The notes below the pieces were generated by a model. The model saw only the letters and a list, made by a program, of their open reading frames with translations, was not told where the DNA came from and ran no database searches. The translations under genes and the position numbers were made by a program. From Neorhizobium galegae (lineage in GTDB: Bacteria; Pseudomonadota; Alphaproteobacteria; Rhizobiales; Rhizobiaceae): a stretch of 64,000 nucleotides of DNA. Below, one piece after another: positions 17,929 to 26,297 of this stretch. The stretch's first letter is position 1; every line of letters starts with the position of its first letter. Location of the stretch: NCBI RefSeq assembly GCF_017877055.1, contig NZ_JAGIPG010000001.1, forward strand, positions 1-64,000. The letters run 5' to 3'.

Positions 17929-19278
17929 TCATATGCCGCCGCCTTGCGTGGTCAAGCTTGAGAGCACAGCCCAGCCGTTTCCGGCGAGTCGCAAGGTCGT
18001 GGCATCGCTCCCAGCTGCATGGCTTAGACTTGCCGCACCGGCTAACACTCCGCACGCTTGGGGCGCTGGAAGAATTGCCTCCCGATCGTCTAGATTGAAT
18101 GCCACGAGAAGGCTGTTGCCTTCTGATTCCAGGGCCATCACCATCTCGCGGTTCTTAAGATGAATCCGTCGGCTTCTGGCTTGGACGAGCCAGGGGTGCC
18201 GCCGACGAAGGCCGATGAGTTGCTGATGGAGCCGATACGTCGACCATCCGTTGGCCGCGAGTTTGCCTGGCGTCGATGGAAAAGCTGGCCTTACCGCGTC
18301 GTCACCGCCAGCGCGGTTCTCCTTGATACCCCGGAACGCCTGTTCGTCCCCTGCATAGATCGAAAGCGTGCCGCCGACGGTCATCAGAATCACCAAAGCG
18401 TGGGCGACATGCCGTTCGTCGTCGAGCTTGCTTGCTAACCGAGTTACGTCGTGGTTGCCGATGAAGGTGAGCGGCACGAAGCTGTCGAGGAAGCCGTTGT
18501 GCCGCTCAAGAGCCCAGTTGAGTTCGAACAGGTTACGATCATTGAGGGCGCTCCAAATCGCCTTCCAAAGCTCGTACTGCGTCACTGCGTCGACGCCAGT
18601 GTCGGCCACGAAACCGCAATAATCGCCGTGAATGACTTCGCCAAAGATATACGCGTCGGGGTGACATTTGCGTACCTGGGGAAGGACCCTCGCCCAGAAC
18701 TGCCGGGGAACCGCATATGCGGCATCGAGCCGCCAACCGGAAGCTCCTCGGCGGAGCCAATGGTTCATGACACTGGACACATGTGCTGCAACATGCGGGG
18801 ATTCGTGATTGAGCGCTACCAGCTGGTGGTGTCCCTCAAAAGTGGCATATGCTGGTTCACCCGTATGTTCTTCATGGCCTAGCCAGCGGAACCAGCTAGC
18901 TTCGGCAGATCCCGTTCCCTTTCTACGGGCAGCCGAAAATAGCCGGAAATCCCGTCCGACGTGATTGAAAACTCCGTCTAAGACAATATGTAGACCACGT
19001 CGCCGCGCTTCTGTGACAAGCCTATCGAAATCGGCTTCGTCACCCAACCGGGGGTCGATTTGGAAATGATCAATCGTGTCATAGCCGTGCGTCGACGAGG
19101 CGAAAATCGGACCGAGCAGCAGACCGGACGCCCCCAGTTCGACGGCGTATTCGAGCCACTCGACGAGGTGGGCGAGACGATGGAATACGCTACCCTGCGG
19201 TAGTGCCTGGGGCTCAGCGCCGAGGAAGCCTAGGGGGTAAACGTGCCAGAAGATGGCATGATTAATCCAGCTGCTCAT
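17929..19278 (-). CDS. GH13 alpha-amylase family enzyme
   Basis: The 449-residue enzyme shows all four GH13 regions: DGVFNHVG (I), GWRLDAAYA with the nucleophile Asp (II), FGEVIHGDY with the acid/base Glu (III) and FIGNHDVTR (IV). It starts SSWINHAIFWHVYPLGFLGA and has no signal peptide, so it should act on an alpha-glucan or alpha-glucoside inside the cell. The ATG at 19278 overlaps the stop of the upstream MarR gene (ATGA) and has GGAGA ahead of it; a longer upstream frame lies within that MarR gene. Exact specificity is not readable. Confidence 0.85.
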   Translation of the reverse strand: MSSWINHAIFWHVYPLGFLGAEPQALPQGSVFHRLAHLVEWLEYAVELGASGLLLGPIFASSTHGYDTIDHFQIDPRLGDEADFDRLVTEARRRGLHIVLDGVFNHVGRDFRLFSAARRKGTGSAEASWFRWLGHEEHTGEPAYATFEGHHQLVALNHESPHVAAHVSSVMNHWLRRGASGWRLDAAYAVPRQFWARVLPQVRKCHPDAYIFGEVIHGDYCGFVADTGVDAVTQYELWKAIWSALNDRNLFELNWALERHNGFLDSFVPLTFIGNHDVTRLASKLDDERHVAHALVILMTVGGTLSIYAGDEQAFRGIKENRAGGDDAVRPAFPSTPGKLAANGWSTYRLHQQLIGLRRRHPWLVQARSRRIHLKNREMVMALESEGNSLLVAFNLDDREAILPAPQACGVLAGAASLSHAAGSDATTLRLAGNGWAVLSSLTTQGGGI

Positions 19279-19736
19279 GGTCTCCTCGCCATTCCGGTTT
19301 TCGATCTCCGTGAAGAGCGAGCAAGCATGATGTTTGCTGCTGTGCTCAACATGGCATGTTCCTGTTCCGAGAGTATCTCGGCCATGGCATCCTGCAACCA
19401 CTTCTGGCGTGCTCTTAGATCTTCTACCAGTTCCGACTTCCCCTTTGCTGTCAGCGCGATGATCAGAGCCCGTTGATCCATCGGGTCTCTCCGGCGTTCG
19501 ATTAGACCCGCATGCTCCAGGTTTGCCACGATCCGCGTCAATGATTGGGGCTGAAGCCGCTCTTCGGCTGCAAGCTGCACTGCGGGCATTGGTCCAAGCC
19601 GATTAAGCGTGCCAAGCAGGCTAATCGCAGCGAGTGTGACCGCTCCGTTTGGACGTTCGGAACGCAAGCGCCGGCCAAGTGCGAGTATAGCGCGCAAGAG
19701 AGGCTGAGCTTCCACATCAATGCATTCCTTCGCCAT
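19275..19736 (-). CDS. MarR-family transcriptional regulator
   Basis: The 153-residue protein has the MarR winged helix: LAAISLLGTLNRLGPMPAVQLAAEERLQPQSLTRIVANLEHAGLIERRRDPMDQRALIIALTAKG spans residues about 34-98. It is translationally coupled to the GH13 gene by a four-base overlap. The perfect inverted repeat at 19740-19754 lies directly in front of its ATG, which points to autoregulation of this two-gene operon. The effector could be a sugar or a phenolic, but this is not shown by sequence. Confidence 0.85.
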   Translation of the reverse strand: MAKECIDVEAQPLLRAILALGRRLRSERPNGAVTLAAISLLGTLNRLGPMPAVQLAAEERLQPQSLTRIVANLEHAGLIERRRDPMDQRALIIALTAKGKSELVEDLRARQKWLQDAMAEILSEQEHAMLSTAANIMLARSSRRSKTGMARRP

Positions 19737-19739
19737 ATG

Positions 19740-19754
19740 ATACGCATAGCGTAT
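19740..19754. promoter_or_regulatory. perfect inverted repeat, likely MarR operator
   Basis: ATACGC-ATA-GCGTAT has perfect 6-bp arms and ends three bases from the MarR start codon, where a bound dimer would block transcription or translation start. It is nearly identical to the repeat at 4059-4073 in front of the dipeptide-type operon. Confidence 0.6.
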
Positions 19755-20094
19755 TATTTGGGGCAGGCGAGCCTTTCCATCACTTTAAAGTGGAATTGCG
19801 ATCTGGTCGGGGATGGGACTGAGAGCGACGGGCGATTGCGATCTGCAGCGGATCGATGACGAACCATGGCTGGTCGCTCGATCATTCGGCACAACATGTC
19901 GCCAGTACGGGGAGCTTGGGCGGTCCACTGCTGTGCGCACGGTCCATTCGCAGTGACGAGCCTTCCACGCATTCAACAGCCCAACGGGACCTGAGTCCGT
20001 CTGGCAGGCTTTGGCGGCGTCACTCATATTAGTCTCACGATAGATACGATGTTCCTTTGAGGGGGACGGGAGGAAGCATGGTATTCGGTTCAAG
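19755..20094. other. intergenic stretch, nothing recognised
   Basis: Between the MarR promoter and the recombinase remnant I see only short frames without resemblance to known families and no clear structural element. Confidence 0.4.
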
Positions 20095-20525
20095 TTTACC
20101 TTGCGGCCCCGCTGCACGCGCCTCGACGCGGCCTCGCTGGCCGCGGCGCGTCTTGTCGGCGAGATCTTTGAGGAACAGCGCGTTCATCGTTCCCTTGAGG
20201 CCGGCATGCAGATGCGTGACCTCTCCCTCGGACAAGGTGAGGATCTTCACGTCCGAATAGGACATGCGCTTGAACAGCCCGGCGATATCCTCCTGATCGC
20301 GCGAAAGCCGGTCCATCGCTCGGGGAGGATCAGGTTGAAACGGCCGTGCGTGGCGTCCGACATCAAGGCCTGAATGCCGGGACGCAGCAGGGAAGCGCCC
20401 GAGATTGCATGGTCGGTATATTCCTCCACGAGCTGCCAGCCTGCTTCTCGGCATGAAGCTGGCACATGCGAAGTTGGCCGGCGATCGAGGCGTCGCGCTG
20501 ATTGTCGGAGGAATAGCGGGCTTAG
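20095..20525 (-). pseudogene. serine recombinase (resolvase-type) remnant, frameshifted
   Basis: Three frames on the minus strand carry consecutive parts of a large serine recombinase: ARYSSDNQRDASIAGQLRMC, then EEYTDHAISGASLLRPGIQ, then MDRLSRDQEDIAGLFKRM and GLKGTMNALFLKDLADKTRRG. The order is right but at least two frameshifts separate them, and the rest of the protein is missing. It is the catalytic-domain piece of a dead integrase or resolvase of a mobile element. Confidence 0.8.
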
Positions 20526-20649
20526 ATCACGACCTTTATTGGACATGGCTCCTTACCGAGAGCGGCATGGCCCCGGCTTCTTCATCTGTGCAGCAAAGTT
20601 CTCTCGCGCCGGTCGAAATAACATGAGCATGATCTCTGTAGTGACACTC

Positions 20650-21546
20650 TCAACTTCCCCATACACTTATCAGCATCTTAAAAAATCGCTCTGCCGCCGG
20701 CGACAACGTGCCGCCGCGACGGCGAACCACGCCGATCGTGCGTGATATCTCGGGATTGCGGATGGGGCGGGTGATCAGAAACGGATGGTCTTCTCGCGGG
20801 GTTGCCATTTGTGGCAGCACCGAAATCCCAAGGCCTGCCTCCACCAACCCGAGGGAGGTGGACAGATGGGTTACCTCGTAGAACCAGCGAAGCTTGATGT
20901 TCGATTTTGCCAGTGCCGCGTCGAGCAGCGTTCTGTTGCCGCTTGATCGATGAACCGTGATCAGATGGTAGGGCTCTAGTTCCGCCCACCCCACCCATGG
21001 CTTGGCTGCAAGGACGTGATCCTTGCGCGCTGCAAGCACGAATGGGTCTTCCGCGAGTCGCTCGAAGGTAAGGTCCGGATCCGACGTGCCCATGATGTTT
21101 ATGCCGAACTCCACCTCCCCGCGTGCCACGGCTTGAAGACCGTCGGTCGCTGGCAGGTCGAGTATACGAAAGCGGATGTTCGGATACTCCTCATTGAACT
21201 GCCGGATGACGGTAGGCAGGAAGTAGAAGGCCGCGGTGGGGAGACATGCGATCGTTACCAATCCGCCTCGATTGGGTCCAACGTCACGGACAGCAAACAA
21301 AGAGCCATCGAACTCCTCCAGCATGCGTCGGACGAGCGGCACGAGTTCTGTACCGAGAGCCGTCGCGGATACATGCCTGGTTGTCCGTTCCAAGAGGGGC
21401 GCGCCGATGACCTGCTCCAGTTTTTGAATGCGGCGGCTCAACGCGGGCTGTGAGAGATGCAGGGCGTCGGCCGCGCGATGAAAGCTCTCCAACTCGACCA
21501 CGCTCAGGAAGGCTCGAAGGTCAAGGATCTCGCAATTAATGCTCAT
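20650..21546 (-). CDS. LysR-family transcriptional regulator
   Basis: The 298-residue protein has a typical N-terminal helix-turn-helix (FLSVVELESFHRAADALHLSQPALSRRIQKLE, residues about 13-44) and a two-lobe effector domain (FYFLPTVIRQFNEEYPNIRF and LGLVEAGLGISVLP). It is divergent from the PrpF/GalD-like gene, with 114 bases between the start codons. This is the standard LysR arrangement, so control of the tautomerase-transporter operon is the likely job. Confidence 0.88.
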   Translation of the reverse strand: MSINCEILDLRAFLSVVELESFHRAADALHLSQPALSRRIQKLEQVIGAPLLERTTRHVSATALGTELVPLVRRMLEEFDGSLFAVRDVGPNRGGLVTIACLPTAAFYFLPTVIRQFNEEYPNIRFRILDLPATDGLQAVARGEVEFGINIMGTSDPDLTFERLAEDPFVLAARKDHVLAAKPWVGWAELEPYHLITVHRSSGNRTLLDAALAKSNIKLRWFYEVTHLSTSLGLVEAGLGISVLPQMATPREDHPFLITRPIRNPEISRTIGVVRRRGGTLSPAAERFFKMLISVWGS

Positions 21547-21660
21547 TTTGCATCAATCCACCGATTCTTAGCATTTCACAAATCAACGCCTCTTCCGATA
21601 ATTGGATCAAAGCGCGCCGATTGATACGGCGATGACATAATTCCGGTGGAAGTACAAGCG

Positions 21661-22743
21661 ATGAACGATCTGTTGGCGATCCCTTGCGTACTGATGAGAG
21701 GCGGCACCTCAAAAGGTCCGTTCTTCCTGGCGAGCGATCTTCCCACCGATACTCGCGAGCGTGACAAAATCCTGCTTTCCGTCATGGGCTCCGGTCATCC
21801 GCTGCAGATAGACGGCATCGGCGGCGGCAATCCGGTCACGAGCAAGGTGGCCATCGTCGGGCCGTCGAGTATTCCCGGCGCCGATGTCGACTATCTTTTT
21901 GCGCAGGTGCGGGTCGATCAACAGATCGTCGACACCTCCCCGAACTGCGGCAACATGCTGGCTGCGGTCGGCCCGTTTGCCATCGAAGCTGGACTTGTCC
22001 CGGTTCGTGGAGAAACGACGCTCGTCCGGATTCATAACGTCAACACCAGCAAGCTGATCGACGCCGAAGTTCCCACTCCAAACGGCAGCGTCTCCTATCT
22101 CGGTGAAGCTGCAATCGACGGCGTGCCCGGCCGTGCAGCGCCGATCGCATTGACCTTCATGGACGCGGCCGGGGCTCGTACCGGACAGCTCTTTCCCACT
22201 GGCAAGCCAGTCGACCTGATCGATGGCGTGCGTGTTACCTGCATCGACTGTGCAATGCCGATGATGTTGATCGAGGCAGACTCGATCGGCGCAAGCGGTT
22301 TCGAGTCAGCGGCTGAACTCAATGCCGATAAGGAATTGCTTGGACGGTTGGAGAAGCTGCGCATCTCTGCCGGCGAACGGATGGGCCTTGGCGACGTGCG
22401 CAATCAGGTAACGCCGAAGCCCGTCCTCATCTCGAGGCCGCGTTCCGGAGGGGACATCAACGTGCGGTATTTCATGCCGCATCAATGTCATCCGTCGCTT
22501 GCGACCACGGGGGCCGTGGGGATCGCTACCGCCTGCATCAAGGAAGGCACCGTTGCCTCGCTTCTCGTCGGCACGCAGAAGCCGCCACTACTGCTCTCGA
22601 TTGAGCATCCGAGCGGCCACCTGGACGTCAAGCTTTATGAAAGGGACGGCAAAATCGTTGCCGGGATTCTTCGGACGGCCAGACGGCTATTCGAAGGACA
22701 TGTCTTCGCAAAACCTGTCGCGCAACTGGGTTGTGCGGCATAA
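21661..22743 (+). CDS. PrpF/GalD-like isomerase (4-oxalomesaconate tautomerase type)
   Basis: The protein is about 360 residues and follows the diaminopimelate-epimerase-like fold of PrpF proteins: VLMRGGTSKGPFF at the start, GGGNPVTSKVAIVG, SPNCGNMLAAVGPFAIE with the catalytic-type Cys, and the C-terminal TGAVGIATACIKEG and SIEHPSGHLDV. Members shift the double bond of 4-oxalomesaconate in gallate/protocatechuate breakdown or of 2-methylaconitate. The ATG at 21661 is preferred; a GTG 15 bases upstream is in frame. Next come a binding protein, ATPase and permease on the same strand, so the transporter may bring in a related carboxylate. Confidence 0.8.
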   Translation: MNDLLAIPCVLMRGGTSKGPFFLASDLPTDTRERDKILLSVMGSGHPLQIDGIGGGNPVTSKVAIVGPSSIPGADVDYLFAQVRVDQQIVDTSPNCGNMLAAVGPFAIEAGLVPVRGETTLVRIHNVNTSKLIDAEVPTPNGSVSYLGEAAIDGVPGRAAPIALTFMDAAGARTGQLFPTGKPVDLIDGVRVTCIDCAMPMMLIEADSIGASGFESAAELNADKELLGRLEKLRISAGERMGLGDVRNQVTPKPVLISRPRSGGDINVRYFMPHQCHPSLATTGAVGIATACIKEGTVASLLVGTQKPPLLLSIEHPSGHLDVKLYERDGKIVAGILRTARRLFEGHVFAKPVAQLGCAA

Positions 22744-22788
22744 TCATCGTGGCTGCCGGGAGGGCGCCACTAACAGGAGGAGAATACC

Positions 22789-23790
22789 ATGCGCAAATTC
22801 ATGCTCGCCCTCGCGGCAACCGCCGCTTTTGCCGGTTCCGCATTCGCGGAGCCGGTCCACATCAGCGTCGGCTCTTACAACCTCAACAATCTCCCCTTTC
22901 CGGTCGCCCAGGGCCTCGGCCTTTATGAAAAAGAAGGCCTGGAGGTGACCGTCGAAAACTTCGCATCGGGCGGGTCGAAGACGCTTCAGGCGCTTGTTGC
23001 CGGTTCGACGGATATCGCCGTCGGCTTTTACGACCATACGATCCAGATGCAATCGCAGAAGAAGGCTGTCGTGGCGTTTGTACAGCTCGCCCGCAATTCC
23101 GGACTCGTGCTGGCTGGCGGCAAGAACAGCACCTTCGACCCGGCAAAACCGGAAACGATCAAAGGTGCAAAAGTCGGCATCACCTCGCCAGGCTCGTCTT
23201 CCGATTTCTTCGTCCGCTATTACCTGCAGCGCAACGGCTTGTCTGCGGGCGACGTCTCGCTGATCGGCGTTGGCTCCGGGTCTGCCGCCGTTGCTGCCCT
23301 TGAACAGGGCAAGGTCGACCTCCTTGTCAACTATGACCCGGCAGCGACCTTCATCGAGGCCAAGGGCGTCGGCAAGATACTGATCGACGGGCGCAACGAC
23401 GACGGTGCCAAGGCGATCTATGGCGGGATTTACCCAACCTCCGTCCTCTATGCCACACAGAGCTATATCGAGGAAAATCCGAAGACCATCCAGAAGGTCA
23501 CGAATGCGACGGTCAAAGCGCTCGAGTGGATGAATAGCCACTCCGCGGAAGAGATCGTCGACAAGCTCCCGAAGGAGTTCATCTCCGGCGATCGTGACAC
23601 CTACATCAAGGCGGTCGAGAACGCGAGGGCGATCTTCTCAAAGGACGGCCGTATCAACGAGGCAGATATCAAGACTCCGCTCGCCGTCCTGAAGAGCTTC
23701 AACGAAAAAGTCGCCGCGGCTGAAATCGACCTTACGAAAACCTACACGAACGAGTTCGTCGGCAAGGTCCCGAACGTCGCCGCCAACTGA
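22789..23790 (+). CDS. NitT/TauT/SsuA-type ABC substrate-binding protein
   Basis: The 333-residue periplasmic protein has a signal peptide (MRKFMLALAATAAFAGSAFA) and the NMT1/SsuA-like pattern VGSYNLNNLPFPVAQGLGLYEKEGL, FASGGSKTLQALVAGSTDIAVG and GAKVGITSPGSSSDFFVRYYL. Relatives bind nitrate, taurine, sulfonates, pyrimidine precursors or aromatic acids. Context with a carboxylate isomerase favours an organic acid, but this is inference. An AGGAGG site precedes the ATG. Confidence 0.88.
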   Translation: MRKFMLALAATAAFAGSAFAEPVHISVGSYNLNNLPFPVAQGLGLYEKEGLEVTVENFASGGSKTLQALVAGSTDIAVGFYDHTIQMQSQKKAVVAFVQLARNSGLVLAGGKNSTFDPAKPETIKGAKVGITSPGSSSDFFVRYYLQRNGLSAGDVSLIGVGSGSAAVAALEQGKVDLLVNYDPAATFIEAKGVGKILIDGRNDDGAKAIYGGIYPTSVLYATQSYIEENPKTIQKVTNATVKALEWMNSHSAEEIVDKLPKEFISGDRDTYIKAVENARAIFSKDGRINEADIKTPLAVLKSFNEKVAAAEIDLTKTYTNEFVGKVPNVAAN

Positions 23791-23802
23791 CAGGAGGAGG
23801 TC

Positions 23803-24633
23803 ATGGCATTGGCCGTAGTAAAAACCGCATCCCCGACGGACAACCCTCATCAAGCAAAGTCGATGGTTTCCCTCGACTCGGTCACCATGGCCTTCGGCGC
23901 CTACGTGGCGGTGCAAGATGTGAATCTAAAAGTCTCCGATGGCGAGTTCCTCGCCATCGTTGGTCCTACCGGCTGCGGCAAGAGCACAGTACTCAATGCG
24001 ATCGCCGGTCTTCTGAAGCCTGCGAGTGGCACTGTATCAATCGATGGTCAGCCGGTGCGCGGGGTCCAGAACGACATCGGTTATCTGTTCCAGCAGGATG
24101 CACTGCTTCCTTGGAAGACTGCGCTAGAGAACGTGGAACTCGGTCCCATGTTCAAGGGTGTCGGCGCTGCCGAGCGCCGTGAGCGGTCGATGACGTGGTT
24201 GGCGAAGGTAGGCCTGAAGGGTTTCGAGCATCGCTATCCGCATCAGCTTTCAGGCGGTCAGCGCAAGCGCGTGCAGATGGCACAGGCGCTGATTACCGGC
24301 CCCAAGGTCATCCTGATGGACGAGCCCTTCTCGGCGCTGGATATTCATACCCGCCACCTGATGCAGAATGAGCTGTTGCGGCTTTGGCAAGAGGAACGGC
24401 GCGCCGTGGTGATGATTACGCACGACCTTGAAGAGGCAATTGCTCTCGGGGATCGCGTCGTGGTGCTTGCCGCCGGACCGCGCTCGCGCGTGATCGACAG
24501 CTTCCCCGTCGATCTCGAACGCCCACGCGATGTCGCTGAAATCAAACTCGATCCACGCTTCATGGATCTTTATCGCAACATCTGGTCATCGCTGCGCGGC
24601 GAAGTGGAGAAAAGCTATGAACGCCAGGACTGA
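23803..24633 (+). CDS. NitT/TauT-type ABC ATPase
   Basis: The 276-residue ATPase carries Walker A GPTGCGKST, the Q-loop LFQQDALLPWKT that is typical of the SsuB/TauB/NrtD branch, signature LSGGQRKR and Walker B VILMDEPFSALD. An AGGAGG site lies before the ATG. Its 3' end overlaps the permease gene by 17 bases. Confidence 0.92.
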   Translation: MALAVVKTASPTDNPHQAKSMVSLDSVTMAFGAYVAVQDVNLKVSDGEFLAIVGPTGCGKSTVLNAIAGLLKPASGTVSIDGQPVRGVQNDIGYLFQQDALLPWKTALENVELGPMFKGVGAAERRERSMTWLAKVGLKGFEHRYPHQLSGGQRKRVQMAQALITGPKVILMDEPFSALDIHTRHLMQNELLRLWQEERRAVVMITHDLEEAIALGDRVVVLAAGPRSRVIDSFPVDLERPRDVAEIKLDPRFMDLYRNIWSSLRGEVEKSYERQD

Positions 24634-25390
24634 ACGCCTCATTCAAGTCGTGCTGCTGGTGGCAATTGTCGGCGGCTGGCAGCTCGGTGTCACGGCAGGT
24701 GTGATCGACGTCTTCTTTTTCCCGGCTCCGGTCGACATCTTCAACCAGGTGTTATCCTGGGTTGTGGACGCCGGCTTTTATAACCATGTGGTCATCACCC
24801 TGACGGAAACCGTGCTCGGTTATCTGGTCGGAACGGCGCTTGGCGTGGCGGCAGGCGTCTGGCTCGGCCTCAGCAGTTCGGCCGCGCGCATTCTGGACCC
24901 TTTCATCAAGGGTCTGAACGCAATCCCCCGTGTCGTGCTTGCGCCTATCTTCGTACTCTGGCTCGGCCTCGGTCTCTGGTCCAAGGTGGCGCTCGCCGTG
25001 ACGCTGGTGTTCTTCGTCACCTTCTTCAACGCCATGCAGGGCGTCCGTGAAGTGAACCCGGTGGTGCTGTCGAACGCACGCATTCTGGGAGCCAAGCGGT
25101 CGGACCTGCTTCGCCACGTCTACTTCCCCGCAGCGGCAAGCTGGATTCTGTCTTCGTTGCGCACTTCGGTCGGCTTTGCCGTCGTCGGGGCGATTATCGG
25201 CGAGTATCTCGGCTCCTCCGCCGGGCTTGGCTATCTGATCGCTCAGGCGGAAGGCAATTTTGACGCGGTCGGCGTCTTCGCAGGCATCCTGATCCTCGCG
25301 ATCTTTGTCCTGGTTATCGACAGCATCCTGGACATCGCCGAGAAGCATCTCATCAAGTGGCGACCGAGCGCTTCCGAACGGCCTGCGTGA
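24617..25390 (+). CDS. NitT/TauT-type ABC permease
   Basis: The 257-residue inner-membrane protein has about six helices (first VVLLVAIVGGWQLGVTAGVI) and the contact loop REVNPVVLSNARILGAKRSD near residue 140. The ATG at 24617 lies inside the ATPase gene; the frame is open farther upstream, but that part overlaps the ATPase coding sequence. It completes the three-part importer begun at 22789. Confidence 0.9.
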   Translation: MNARTERLIQVVLLVAIVGGWQLGVTAGVIDVFFFPAPVDIFNQVLSWVVDAGFYNHVVITLTETVLGYLVGTALGVAAGVWLGLSSSAARILDPFIKGLNAIPRVVLAPIFVLWLGLGLWSKVALAVTLVFFVTFFNAMQGVREVNPVVLSNARILGAKRSDLLRHVYFPAAASWILSSLRTSVGFAVVGAIIGEYLGSSAGLGYLIAQAEGNFDAVGVFAGILILAIFVLVIDSILDIAEKHLIKWRPSASERPA

Positions 25391-25425
25391 CGATCTTTAG
25401 CGGCAACCGAGAAGCCTGTTCACAA

Positions 25426-25458
25426 GCGCTCTCCCTTTTAGCAAAGAAGGGAGAGTGC
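25426..25458. terminator. hairpin between converging genes
   Basis: GCGCTCTCCCTT pairs with AAGGGAGAGTGC over 12 bp with one mismatch and a 9-base loop. It lies between the converging permease and GntR genes, where it can end transcription from either side, although no strong T-run follows. Confidence 0.55.
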
Positions 25459-25538
25459 AGGCGTTCTATGCGAATAACGGACCTATTGTTGCGTTCGGCG
25501 CATGAACTTCATTGGACCCACAGCCGCCCGCGCAGCTA

Positions 25539-26195
25539 TCAGACCCTCATCATCTCAAGTCTAATTCGATAACCGTTGGCGACATGACGACGGGCCGCCG
25601 CCTCTGCGGCATCGCCATCCCCCTTCGCAATGGCGGCAACTATTTCTTCATGTTCCTGCTGCGCGCTTTTGATCCGCTGTGGCAAAGCGTAGGTCGAGGC
25701 GGGCAATAAGCTCAGGTGAATCCGCAAATTGTTGAGCGCATCGATCATATACTGATTGTGCGATGCATTGGCGATGTAACGATGCAGCTGCTTGTTCGTC
25801 TCGCTGAGGCGCGCGGCATCCGTAACGCCGATGTCGTTTTTCACCATTTGTTTCATCACGTCTATCTCGTGCCGAGACGCGTGCTGGGCGGCCAGCCGTG
25901 TCGCCATCCCCTCCAAGCCTTCGCGCACGGCGAAAAGCTGACGGGTCTGATCGTAGGAAATCTGAGCGACGACGAGCCCGCGTTGCGAGCCATGGTCAGC
26001 CAGTCCCATGGCATGCAGGCGATGGAGAGCCTCTCTGACCGGCGTCCGGCTTATACCAAGCTGTGACGCAAGATCGGTCTCACGCAAACGCGTGCCCGGA
26101 GGAAGATCGCCTCGCTCTATGGCCTTGAGCAGAAGCTCCAAGGGGGAGCTTTTCTCAGGCTCACCATCGATTTTCAGATCCATTGAAGCATCCAT
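25539..26195 (-). CDS. GntR-family regulator, FCD (FadR-type) subfamily
   Basis: The 218-residue protein has a GntR winged helix (IERGDLPPGTRLRETDLASQLGISRTPVREALHRL, residues about 27-61) and an all-helical FCD domain with the metal-site style residues in LHRYIANASHN, QEHEEI and ARRHV. Its start is ATG 26195 or 26183; the ribosome-binding site GGAGA lies very close to the first. A TTGTATGCAA site in its promoter and a TTTGTATACAAA palindrome between the lyase and amino-acid transporter genes suggest it represses both units. Confidence 0.88.
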   Translation of the reverse strand: MDASMDLKIDGEPEKSSPLELLLKAIERGDLPPGTRLRETDLASQLGISRTPVREALHRLHAMGLADHGSQRGLVVAQISYDQTRQLFAVREGLEGMATRLAAQHASRHEIDVMKQMVKNDIGVTDAARLSETNKQLHRYIANASHNQYMIDALNNLRIHLSLLPASTYALPQRIKSAQQEHEEIVAAIAKGDGDAAEAAARRHVANGYRIRLEMMRV

Positions 26196-26247
26196 TCTCC
26201 GGTAGCATCCACCTTGCCGGTGTTGAGATGTTCTAACGTTTGGACGA

Positions 26248-26257
26248 TTGTATGCAA
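26248..26257. promoter_or_regulatory. GntR operator candidate, gntR-side copy
   Basis: TTGTATGCAA differs by one base from the perfect palindrome TTGTATACAA found at 27525-27534. It lies 53 bases before the GntR start, where it would give autoregulation. Palindromes of this form are usual for FCD-type GntR proteins. Confidence 0.55.
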
Positions 26258-26297
26258 CGGATTTTCCAACTTTCGCTGGCTGGCGAAGATTTATGCT

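Noticed and set aside
21547..21660. nod-box or defined LysR T-N11-A operator in the divergent region
   Set aside because: Several loose T-N11-A matches are possible, none stands out as a clear dyad.
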